From Sinonovacula constricta (taxonomy: Eukaryota; Mollusca; Bivalvia; Cardiida; Solecurtidae): DNA of 64,000 nt. Location: NCBI GenBank assembly GCA_007844125.1, contig CM017567.1, positions 44,304,013 through 44,368,012 on the forward strand, in the 5' to 3' direction. The position numbers and the translations under genes were made by a program. Positions 11,147-23,300 of the stretch are shown in pieces. The stretch's first letter is position 1, and the number at the start of each line of letters is the position of its first letter. The notes under the pieces were generated by a model, which searched no databases, was not told the DNA's origin, and saw nothing but the letters and a program-made list of their open reading frames with translations.

Positions 11147-12160
11147 ACATAACCAGGAGACACTTAAACCAGAGACACATAACCAAAAGAAATAGTACAT
11201 CATAACCAATAGAAGAACAGCAAGAAAGACATAACAATGAGACACATAAAGAGGGGTCACACAAACAATGGACACATTAATAAGAGATACAAAACCAAAA
11301 GACACATAACCAAGAGATATATAACAAAGAGACATATGACCATGAGACACATAACCAAGAGACACATTACCAAGCGATACATAACCAAGAGACACATAAC
11401 CAAGAGATATATAACCAAGAGATATATAACAAAGAGACATATGACCATGAGACACATAACCAAGAGACACATAACCAAGAGACACATAACCAAGAGACAC
11501 ATTACCAAGCGATACATAACCAAGAGACACATAACCAAGAGATATATAACAAAGAGACATATGACCATGAGACACATCACCAAGAGACACATAACCAAGA
11601 GACACATAACCAAGAGACACATAACCAAGAGATATATAACAAAGAGACATATGACCATAAGACACATAACCAAGAGACACATAACCAATAGACACATAAC
11701 CAAGAGACACATAACCAAGAGACACATAACCAAGAGATACATAACCAAGGGACACATAACCAAGGGACACATTACATTAAGACACATAACCAATGGACAC
11801 ATAACCAAGAGCACATAACCAAGAGACACATGGCCAAGCGATACATAACCAAGCGATACATAACCAAGAGACACATAACCAAGAGAGACATGGCCAAGAG
11901 ACATATAATCAAGAGACACATAACCAAAAGATTCATAACCAGGATGCACATAACCAAGTGACACACAACCATTAGATAGATGACCAAGAGACACATAACC
12001 GCGAGACACATAACCATGAGATACATAAACAAACCAAGAGATGCATAACCAAAAGATACATAACCAAGAGATAAATAAGCAAGAGACATATAACCAAGAG
12101 ACACATAACCAGGAGATACATGACCAAGTGACACATAACCAAGGGACACACAATCAAGAT

Positions 12161-12269
12161 ACATATCCAAGAGACACACAACCAAAAGACACATATCCAA
12201 CATACACAAAACCAAGAGACACAAAACCAAGAAACACATAACCAAGAGACACATAACCAGAAAACACAT
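12161..12269. repeat. Duplicated variant block within the 15-bp array, copy 1
   Basis: A run of unusual monomers (ACATATCCAA, CATACACAAAACCAAGAG) that is identical over 109 bases to 13,501-13,609, 1,340 bases away. The surrounding monomers are of the ordinary type. Confidence 0.85.
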
Positions 12270-13500
12270 AGCCAAGAGACACACAAACATGGGATAAATA
12301 ACCAAGAGACACATAACAAGGAAACACACAGCCAAGAGACACACGAACATGAAATACATAACCAAGAGATACATAACCACGAGACATATAGCCAAGAGAC
12401 ACACAAACATGGGATACATAACCAAGAGACACAAAACCAGGAAACACATAGCCAAGAGACACACAAACATGGGATACATAACTCAGATACACATAACCAG
12501 GGAAACACATGGCCAAGAGACACACAAACATGGGATACATAACCAAGAGACGCATAACCAGGAAACACATAGCCAAGAGACACACAAACATGGGATACAT
12601 AACCAAGAGACACATAACCAGGAAACACATAGCCAAGAGACACACAAACATGGGATACATAACCAAGAGACACACAAACATGGGATACATAACCAAGAGA
12701 CACATAACCAGGAAACACATAGCCAAGAGACACACAAACATGGGATACATAACTAAAAGACACATAACCAGGAAACACATAGCCAAGAGACACACAAACA
12801 TGGGATACATAACCAAGAGACACATAACCAGGAAACACATAGCCAAGAGACACACAAACATGGGATACATAACTAAGAGACACATAACCAGGGAAACACA
12901 TGGCCAAGAGACACACAAACATGAGATACATAACCAAGAGACACATAACCAGGAAACACATAGCCAAGAGACACACAAACATGGGATACATAACCAAGAG
13001 ACACATAACCAGGAAACACATAGCCAAGAGACACACAAACATGGGATACATAACCAAGAGACACATAACCAGGAAACACATAGCCAAGAGACACACAAAC
13101 ATGGGATACATAACCAAGAGACACACAAACATGGGATACATAACCAAGAGACACATAACCAGGAAACACATAGCCAAGAGACACACAAACGTGGGATACA
13201 TAACCAAGAGACACATAACCAGGAAACACATAGCCAAGAGACACACAAACATGGGATACATAACCAAGAGACACATAACCAGGAAACACATAGCCAAGAG
13301 ACATACAAACATGGGATACATAACTAAGAGACACATATCCAGGGAAACACATGGCCAAGAGACACACAAACATGGGATACATAACCAAGAGACACATAAC
13401 CAGGGAAACACATGGCCAAGAGACATACAAACATGGGATACATAACTAAGAGACACATATCCAGGGAAACACATGGCCAAGAGACACACAAACATGGGAT

Positions 13501-13609
13501 ACATATCCAAGAGACACACAACCAAAAGACACATATCCAACATACACAAAACCAAGAGACACAAAACCAAGAAACACATAACCAAGAGACACATAACCAG
13601 AAAACACAT
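13501..13609. repeat. Duplicated variant block within the 15-bp array, copy 2
   Basis: Second copy of the block at 12,161-12,269, base-for-base the same as far as I can read. It sits between two regular 60-bp-unit tracts, so a large unequal exchange or segment duplication moved it. Confidence 0.85.
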
Positions 13610-15715
13610 GGCCAAGAGACACACAAACATGGGATACATAACCAAGAGACGCATAACCAGGAAACACATAGCCAAGAGACACACAAACATGGGATACATA
13701 ACCAAGAGACACATAACCAGGAAACACATAGCCAAGAGACACACAAACATGGGATACATAACCAAGAGACACACAAACATGGGATACATAACCAAGAGAC
13801 ACATAACCAGGAAACACATAGCCAAGAGACACACAAACATGGGATACATAACTAAAAGACACATAACCAGGAAACACATAGCCAAGAGACACACAAACAT
13901 GGGATACATAACCAAGAGACACATAACCAGGAAACACATAGCCAAGAGACACACAAACATGGGATACATAACCTAAGGAGAACACATAACCAGGGAAACA
14001 CATAGTCCAAGAGACACACAAACATGGGATACATAACCAAGAGACAGACCAGGAAAACAAATAGCCAATAGACCACAAACTGGGATAGCATAGCCAAGAG
14101 ACAACACAAACATGGGATACATAACCAAGAGACACATAACCAGGAAACACATAGCCAAGAGACACACAAACATGGGATACATAAACCAAGAGACAACACA
14201 AACATGGGATACATAACCAAGAGACAAATAACCAGGAAACACATAGCCAAGAGACCACCAACGTGGGATACATACTAAGAGACACATAACCAGGAAACAC
14301 ATAGCCAAGAGACACACAAACATGGGATACATAACCAAGAGACACATAACCAGGAAACACATAGCCAAGAGACATACAACATGGGATACATAACTAAGAG
14401 GACACATATCCAGGGAAACACATGGCCAAGAGACCACAAACATGGGATACATAACCAAGAGACACATAACCAGGGAAACACATGGCCAAGAGACACACAA
14501 ACATGGGATACATAACCAAGAGACACATAACCAGGAAACACATAGCCAAGAGACACACAAACATGGGATACATAACCAAGAGACACATAACCAGGAAACA
14601 CATAGCCATGAGACACACAAACATGGGATACATAACCAAGAGACACACAAACATGGGATACATAACCAAGAGACACATAACCAGGAAACACATAGCCAAG
14701 AGACACACAAACATGGGATACATAACTAAGAGACACATAACCAGGAAACACATAGCCAAGAGACACACAAACATGGGATACATAACCAAGAGACACATAA
14801 CCAGGAAACACATAGCCAAAAGACATACAAACATGGGATACATAACTAAGAGACACATATCCAGGGAAACACATGGCCAAGAGACACACAAACATGGGAT
14901 ACATAACCAAGAGACACATAACCAGGGAAACACATGGCCAAGAGACACACAAACATGGGATACATAACCAAGAGACACATAACCAGGAAACACATAGCCA
15001 AGAGACACACAAACATGGGATACATAACCAAGAGACACATAACCAGGAAACACATAGCCAAGAGACACACAAACATGGGATACATAACCAAGATACACAT
15101 AACCAAGAGACACATAACCACGAGACACATAACCAGGGAAACACATAGCCAAGAGACACACAAACATTGGATACATAACCAAGAGACACATAACCAGGGC
15201 AACACATGGCCAAGAGACACACAAACATGGGATACATAACCAAGAGACACATAACCAGGGAAACACATAGCCAAGAGACACACAAACATGGGATACATAA
15301 CCAAGAGACACATAACCAGGGAAACACATAGCCAAGAGACACACAAACATGGGATACATAACCAAGAGACACATAACCAAGAGACACATAACCAAGAGAC
15401 ACATAACCACGAGACCCATAGCCAAGGGACAACTTAGCAAAACACAAATTTCCAACAGATAAATAACCAACAGACACATAACCAAGAGGCACATAACAAA
15501 GAGACACATAATAAATAGACACATAACAAACAGACACATAACCAAGAGGTACATAACAATGAGACACATTATCAAGGGACACATAACAAATAGAGACATA
15601 ACAAATAGACACATAACCAAGATGTACATAATTAAGAGTCACATAACCAAGAGACAGAGATACATAACCAAGAGACACATAACCATGAGTCAGATATCCT
15701 ACAGACACATAACTA

Positions 15716-16147
15716 ATCATTGCACTTTAGAAATATATATTGAAATATATATGTTGCTTTTGTTGTTGTTTAGCATTACCATTATTTCGTCGGTAAACTA
15801 ATTCAATGGAACATCTTTACATTTACTGCAGATTAATCCCGAGTCATCATCTGACATCTTTTTTAAATTAGTTATACTTTCAACACGGATTTTAGCTCAA
15901 TAATTCGGTTACAAATATACCAAGTATGTTCTACAATTTACTCAAGGTACTTAACCAGATATGAACAAAGTCCAATATTTCTCTTAAACTAAACTTGCCA
16001 AGGCTGTCAAAATCTCCTACTTTTAATTGCCTGTGCATGAATATATCTTGCTTGAAGAGAGGCCTTATTTTTTATCTGAATCAATTTATAAAATCCTTAT
16101 CAGCCAGGTTGTTTCAGTAATGTTTTGGTTTTCCTAATTGTGGCCAC
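15716..16147. other. Spacer between the 15-bp and 30-bp arrays
   Basis: Unique AT-rich sequence of about 430 bases; nothing recognised. Confidence 0.5.
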
Positions 16148-17971
16148 CATTAGTAACCCTGTACTGGCCATTCTCCCAATCAGTAACAATCTACTGGCCA
16201 TTCTCCCAAGCAGTAACCTTGTACTGGTCATTTTCCCATCAGTAACCCTGTACTGGCCATTCTTCCAATTAGTAATCCTGTAGTGGCCATTCTCCCATCA
16301 GTAACCCTGTACTAGGCATTCTCCCATCAGTAACCCTGTACTAGCCATTCACCCAACCAGTAACACTGTATAAGCCATTTACCCAACCAGTAACCCTGTA
16401 CTAGCCATCCACCCAACCAGTAACCCTGTACTAGCCATTCACCCAACCAGTAACCCTGTACTAGCCATTCTCCCAACCAGGATCCCTGTACTAGCCATTC
16501 TCCCAATCAGTAACCCTGTGCTAGCCATTCTCCCAACCAGTAACCCTGTGCTAGCCATTCACCCAACCAGTAACCCTGTACTAGCCATTCACCCAATCAG
16601 TAACCCTGTACTAGCCATTTTCCCATCAGTAACCCTGTACTAGCCATTCTCCCATCAGTAACCCTGTACTAGCCATTCACCAAACCAGTAACCCTGTATT
16701 AGCCATTCACCCAACCAGTAACCCTGTACTAGCCATTCACCCAACCAGTAACCCTGTACTAGCCATTCACCCAAAGAGTAACCCTGTACTAGCCATTTTC
16801 CCAACCAGTAACCCTGTACTAGCCATTCTCCCATCAGTAACCCTTTACTAGCCATTCACCCAACCAGCAACCCTCTACTAGCCATTCTCCCAATCAGTAA
16901 CCCTGTACTGGCCATTCTCCCAACCAGTAACCCTGTACTAGCCATTTACCCAACCAGTAACCCTGTACTAGCCATTCACCCAACCAGTAACCCTGTATTA
17001 GTCATTCACCTAACCAGTAACCCTGTACTAGCCATTCTCCAACCAGGATCCCTGTACTAGCCATTCTCCCAATCAGTAACCCTGTACTAGCCATTCTCCC
17101 AATCAGTAACCCTGTACTAGCCATTCTCCCAACCAGTAACCCTGTGCTAGCCATTCACCCAACCAGTAACTCTGTACTAGCCATTCTCCCAATCAGTAAC
17201 CCTGTACTAGCCATTCACCCAACCAGTAACCATGTACTAGCCATTCTCCCAACCAGGATCCCTGTACTAGCCATTCTCCCAATCACTAACCCTGTACTAG
17301 CCATTCACCCAACCAGTAACCCTGAACTAGACATTCTCCCAACCAGTAACCCTGTACTAGCCATTCTCCCAACCAGTAACCCTGTACTAGCCATTCTCCC
17401 AACCAGTAACCCTGTACTAGCCATTCAGCCAACCAGTAACCCTGTACTAGCCATTCTCCCAAACAGTAACCCTGTACTTGCCATTCACCCAACAAGTAAC
17501 CCTGTACTGGCCATTCACCCAACCGTAACCCTGTACTAGCCATTCACCCAACCAGTAACCCTGTACTGGCCATTCACCCAACCAGTAACCCTGTACTAGC
17601 CATTCACCCAACCAGTTACCCTGTACTGGCCATTCACCCAACCAGTAACCCTGTACTAGCCATTCACCCAACCAGTATCCCTGTACTGACCATTCACCCA
17701 ACCAGTAACCCTGTACTAGCCATTCTCCCAACCAGTAACCCTGTACTAGCCATTCACCCAATCAGTAACCCTGTATTAGTCATTCACCTAACCAGTAACC
17801 CTGTACTAGCCATTCTCCAACCAGGATCCCTGTACTAGCCATTCTCCCAACCAGTAACCCTGTACTAGCCATTCACCCAATCAGTAACCCTTAACTAGCC
17901 ATTCACACAACCAGTAACCCTGTACTAGCCATTCACCCAACCAGTAACCCTGTACTTGCCATTCACCCAAT
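16148..17971. repeat. 30-bp minisatellite, about 60 copies
   Basis: Tandem units of 30 bp carrying the core CAGTAACCCTGTACTAGCCA followed by TTCACCCAAC or TTCTCCCAAT. Some units are 27-28 bp (CTCCCATCAG). The TTCACC/TTCTCC choice and the CCAGGATCC variant define subtypes that recur in clusters. The open frames on minus, with a WLVQGYWLGE-type repeat, and on + come from the unit, not from a gene. Confidence 0.96.
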
Positions 17972-20124
17972 CTAATTCCTAATCAGTGTGACTGCTTTTT
18001 CGTCTTTATATATAGCTTAATTGTGGAGTTCAATTTAAATGTAATTGTACCAAGCCTTGACCAAGCCTGGAAAGAAAGAGATTCTTATAATAATAATGTT
18101 ATGGATATTGTATTGAGGGATATCTGCTATGTTATACTTTAATTGTCAAGTTTACTGTCAAGTTTTAAGTAAATATGTCTTTTATACTAAAATGTCATGC
18201 TTAAATGAACGATTTATACCATATCGCATAAATACAAAAATTTCTGTTTTATTGGAGCATATAGATAGTTAGCTCTAAACCGATTACAATTTGATAGTAT
18301 ACATACTGTTTTGTAACAATGGTCAGTATTTGTGACTAAATTGGGGCACTGTAAAACCATTTGAAACCAACTAGACATAACCCAAGTTCTTTTCAAACGC
18401 AACAAAACAAAATGCATCATCTCGATATCTTAAATTTTTAGCAATGTCGTTTTTCCCTTTTCTAATATAAAGAGACATCATTAATGTGTTTCGTCACTTG
18501 AGGGTGGTTATTTAATACATGTACGAGTATATAGTTATTGTAGAATTTATTAAATTTTTTTTATATTTTTTTTTTTTATTTTTTGAACTTCTGGGAACTC
18601 CACAGGATGCAACATGCGAATACAAATATATGTTGTTGGGGAAACCAGAATACCAGAATAAGTAAAAGTGCGTGCGCATTATTCTTGAAAATAAGCAAGA
18701 AAAATATAAAAACATATAATATATCTCTAATATTAAGAATGTGAAAATACCTATACACAGGGCAGATACCCAATAAATTTGTTACATCTCGAAAATGCCA
18801 TTAGTCTAGGGATACTGCTTTGCATCAATAAATGTTACTAAGTCGATTTACATTCCATGCAAGTTTCTTTCAAATACGACAACAAAACTGGCTCACAAAA
18901 ATATCGCAAACAAAATTATGCAATAAATCATAATGTAACGAGAAAGAGCCCGGATGTTAGACATTCAAGGCGCAGCAGAGTTAATGCCCTTTAAACAAGA
19001 AGACAAACAATTAGCTGATGCAGAGGATCAAAGTCTCCGGAAAAAATATATCAGAAAGCTAAGTTTATTGAGCATACATGTAGGATAATTAAAAATGCTT
19101 CATCTGTTGTTGTTTTTAATAATAAATATTCCCAAAGGGATTGTGTTGTTAACTAATTAAATTTGCAAGAGTGAATGTCCTTTTTTTATTCCTAGCGCTA
19201 CACAACAAGAGATGTAAACGACAACTAATTTATCAATGCCGTACAAAGTCTCTAAATTCGATAGGCAATAACATGGTACGACTTTGAAGTGGTAAGAATT
19301 CACCAATATCCGCTTTGGGGTGGACAATCTTTTTCTGTGTAAACACACAATCTCCAAGCAGAGTAGTCAACTCACTACTTTCTGAGCCAATCACAGAGGT
19401 GAATGGAATGGAAGCTGATGTGCAAGATAGTGAAAAATGCATTACATAAGAGGCACCGTTCTCCAGAGCGGTGACGATAAAGGGTCATTACTCAAATCAA
19501 TTCAAGTCGACCATGACGTGCCAAGGATATGAGCAACTGACGTTGATACTTCTCAGACAAGGTTAAAAAATCTTAACTATACCAGCCAAGACATAGGGCG
19601 AGCAAAATATATTCAAATAACTTGCATGACATGCCTGCAATATGCACATGTATGACTGGTACTTATAACTGAAAGTAAATAAGAATCCGAACTATGGCAT
19701 TTGGGGTGAAATTAAAACGAACTATGTGCAAAGTACCAGGGCTCTTTCACATTGTTCATTATAAGTAGGTCTTGACGTGTAAACGATGTTCTTGTTAGTA
19801 TAAATGCTGTGAAATTATTAAAAAAACGACCAATTGTTGGCAAAAATAAAAAAAGTCACTATATAACGATGTGCACAACGAGGCTTGGTACTGATTAAGC
19901 ATATAAACTTAAACCTACACCCGACGAAAGATAGTGAAGAAAAGATGTATATTTAACAGATAAAATAAAGTGTCCTTACGCATTTAACATCAAGGCGTTG
20001 ATGACGTGCCAACCACTTATGCAAATAATCATGGTTCTTATCAATCCGGCCAAAATCCGACAAACGGTAGCCAAGAAATAGGACGGACACAGACCGTAAA
20101 GACCGACCGGTAAAATATCTTTGT
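17972..20124. other. AT-rich stretch beyond the 3' end of the minus-strand gene
   Basis: No coding exon recognised with confidence. It holds two related copies of a short dispersed sequence (19,505-19,610 and 19,990-20,095, sharing ATGACGTGCCAA and AGCCAAGA). A stretch at 18,945-19,000 resembles 39,180-39,230. No AATAAA in minus orientation was seen in the roughly 300 bases after the stop at 20,125. Confidence 0.45.
19505..20095. repeat. Two copies of a short dispersed repeat (19,505-19,610; 19,990-20,095)
   Basis: The two stretches align with shared TGACGTGCCAA, ATGNGCAAMTGA-like and TAGCCAAGA-ATAGG blocks at about two-thirds identity. They look like old copies of a dispersed element, and the second ends close to the last exon of the minus-strand gene. 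Confidence 0.45.
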
Positions 20125-20369
20125 TTACGTAAAGTCGTCACTAGTCTTATCATAAACGTACGTGCCAGTGCCATCTTTACCTTCACACGTCACGTCCGCC
20201 GCGTTGTTGCAATTGCCGAGCCTTTCATCAAACATCGTTCCCTGGGGACAAGGCCTCTCCTGCCAATGATACTGTAGGCTGTTGTCCTTCGCCGTACACT
20301 GACAGTATCTGGTGCAGTTTGACCCTACTGACGTTATATATGTCAACGTCGTGTAGCTGCATGACGTCA
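20125..20369 (-). CDS. Minus-strand gene, exon 10: second CBM14 domain and possible stop
   Basis: The acceptor ACATAG at 20,370 is followed in phase 1 by TSCSYTTLTYITSVGSNC, RYCQC, YHWQERPCPQGTMFDERLGNC and DVTCEG, a second CBM14 domain very like exon 7. If read through, the frame stops at TAA 20,127-20,125. An excellent donor, GAAG|GTAAAG after 20,181, lies just past the last domain cysteine and is in phase 1 like the donor of exon 7, so the exon may instead end at 20,181 and splice to an unseen exon. Confidence 0.75.
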
Positions 20370-23300
20370 CTATGTATACAAATTAACGTATCATTAAAAA
20401 AAGAGTTGAGTATATTTAAAGTTTTAAAGTAAGTTTTAAGCAAAACGAAAACAAAAGACAACAGCCTATAACTTAAACTGCATATATCGATTATACGTTT
20501 TTATTCAAACCATAGCAAAACGCCGTTTGTTATGTTGGTCTCAATAGTGTCTGTAGGACTATACTTTATTAAACAAGTACCAGCATGGACAGGACCATTA
20601 TTAGAAGCAAGATTGTGAAAAAAAATATAAAGAAGTAAAGCCGTTCCTTATCAATGGAGGACACTTACGTGGACATCCGGATATATTGCCACCTGAAACA
20701 TAACGGCGGTCACTAGAATCAAGCATCAAAAGTTCAATAGAATTAAAATGATAAGTCCAAGATATGTCCAAGATATGTCCAAGTTATGTCCAAGTTATGT
20801 CCAAGATTAAATCTTTGGTCGTTTATTATATGTTATGTAATCATCCATGAAACTTCGCCTAGAGGTCTTATCTGCTATATGCTAAATACAATTTAAATAT
20901 CATTTTAGTACGGCGGGGTTATATTGTCCAAACACCTAAATGTATGTTTTTTACAGTGATCCCGGTAAGGCCATAGGCAGAATACTCACTATCTGTAAGG
21001 CATATTTATATATTTCTTTCTTTGTTGCTTTCCTTTATCATACATTATTCAACGCTTTATGTATTTTAAACTTTATATAGAAATGTCACATAATGTTAGA
21101 ATGGACATTATATAAGAATTGAGAAAGATTTTCATAAAACCATATTTTGGAAGAAATAAATACCTTGGAGTTTAATTACCTTCTAGTGTGTTTTATATCC
21201 ACTATATGTATGGTATATATGGCTTTCCTAATCGTGTCATAGGTTTAGGACTTAATCCAAACTGATACTTCAGTACTTCATACTTACATGTGTGTGAAAA
21301 AATAATGAAATATATTGTTATGCCAACATATCGTTGATTATTATGTATGTTGATAACCTTCTGTATTAAAGGTAGTATCCAACAAGTTGCCTTAATCAAA
21401 TACACGTAAATCTGGATTGGGGGTATTGGGACATAATTTCTGCAAAAATTCAAACTTAAATCTAACAAAAGATGATTTTGAACAATGTCCTAATTGTAAG
21501 ACAGTGCAAATCGTGAAATAAATCGCTCTACCTGCCTAATCTTTCTAAAACTAAAATAAGCACAATGGAGATTTCTGCTAAAATAGACACCGACTTTAGA
21601 GCGGATTACCCGAATGATTATAAAAAGTTAGCGGTCACGTGGTTTTCTAAGCTTAAAAATAGCTAACTGTGCAGCGTGACTCAGATAGGAAGTAAACATT
21701 TGCAATGACGAGTGGTATGTTAATGCTTCACCTTTGCCATGGAAGTCGGACATCAATAATCCGCATTTTGTCGGATTTTTTTAGACAACAACAACTTATT
21801 GGGGCCTGTGAGAGAAAAAAACTGGTCTAAACTGCCGGATACCACCCTTAATTGGCTTCTGGTCTGATATACATGTGCGGCTAAAGCTCTTTTTCTTGCA
21901 AAACCCATGAAGTTTTATTATTTGAGAATGTCACATAAAGCTCCCTCGCCAAAATCAAGGGGTATATATATATATTTCATATATATTTTATGAAATGGTG
22001 TATGCAGCAAAGTAATACATATAGGATTAATGTCTGCATTTTAAGTTGTAATGACAAAATGTGGTTCTATATGACAAACTTGCGGAAATATAACTGTATA
22101 AAACACCGGGACTAACGTTAAATCAAATACAAACTAAAGAAATCAATATGGCAACAAATTAACTTGTCAGTTCAATCTTGGTGTCCTTCAACTCAATGTA
22201 TCAAGCTATCGAGGTGAATGAAGGTGAATGATCATTCCTTACCCACTGTGGTCCAGGTGCTACCTTCCTCAACATCAGTAGTGCCTAGAAAAACACAATA
22301 AAGATATATTCGGAGCAATAAATTTCCTACTAATTGCCACTCCAAAAATATACTGTATTCGACTGGGTCGCCGAGAACGGCATTTGTTGAGTAGGTTTTC
22401 TTCACATATGTTCTAATGTTGCCCTAGGAATTAAAAAGTGTTATTCACACTTACATTTACTCAATTAACAACATTCGCCTTTTGAAACATTGTTATTCCA
22501 CCATAGCAAATGAAGTAGTGCTTAATGCTACCATAGTAAATATACGCAGCTTTATGATCTATTATTTCCGTCGACTTTGATGCACATTATCAACATTTTC
22601 TTGTTATATAGCATATAAACAGGTCGATGCTTCTGTTTGTTTGTTTGTTTATTGGGTTTATCGTCCCACCAACAGTATTTCAGTTATCTGGAGACGGTGT
22701 TCACTTGAAGCAGATATAGTGCTGCTTTCACTGTGTATTGCATGCCGTGAACACTTGGCATGATACCACACCCAGTCACATTATCCTGACACCTGGCCAA
22801 CCAGTCGTGGAACTACCCTTATATTTGCTTGAGCGTTAGCAAGGGAGCTATACCACTACCATTTTTAACGACTTTGGTATTTCGCGGCCCGGGATCGAAC
22901 CCGTGGCCTCCCGTGTCTGGCGACGCTTCTGTTATGTGATGGCGGGGGGACGCGTTTCTTGTCGCTCAGTGTAAACGTGTGTTGATAATGGATATAATAG
23001 CGGTTTGGGTATATATGTGGGGCCAAGAACATTCTGTAAGTGGTCGTGAGAGTGTTGTATTTAAAATGACCAACAAGAAAGCGAATAAGAAGGAAGGACA
23101 GCTACAGAAATCTCAGCAAGAAAAACGGCAGAGGCGTAGTGGGTCAAGTGAAAGTGGTGGCCATCTTGTTAAGAAACAGTCAGCCCAACAGATGGTGCGA
23201 CGGGAACAGATTTGTGTGAAGCGTCGGGGGGGGGGGGGGGGGGGGGGGGGGGGGAGTGAACACAGTGTTATATGGAAGTGTAGAGATGATATTGTGGATT

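Larger units (their letters stand above)
11147..15715. repeat. 15-bp minisatellite with 60-bp higher-order units
   Basis: About 4.6 kb built on a 15-bp monomer, CATAACCAAGAGACA. The left part (11.15-12.25 kb) is mostly simple 15-mers with point variants. From about 12.25 to 15.4 kb four variant 15-mers alternate in a fixed order to make a 60-bp unit; they differ at AAGAGACA/AGGAAACA, ATAGCC/ATAACC, and a fourth monomer CACAAACATGGGATA. A 61-bp variant carries an extra G (CCAGGGAAACACATGG). Sporadic 30-bp half-units occur, for example near 12,661 and 13,101. Decay occurs at both ends. Long open frames cross it on both strands (one of 665 codons on minus) purely because the unit is stop-free and divisible by three. 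Confidence 0.96.

Noticed and set aside
11972..13969. A 665-codon minus-strand frame in the 15-bp array as a protein-coding gene
   Set aside because: It consists only of repeat units, and overlapping frames on both strands are equally open. Stop-free units divisible by three explain it.
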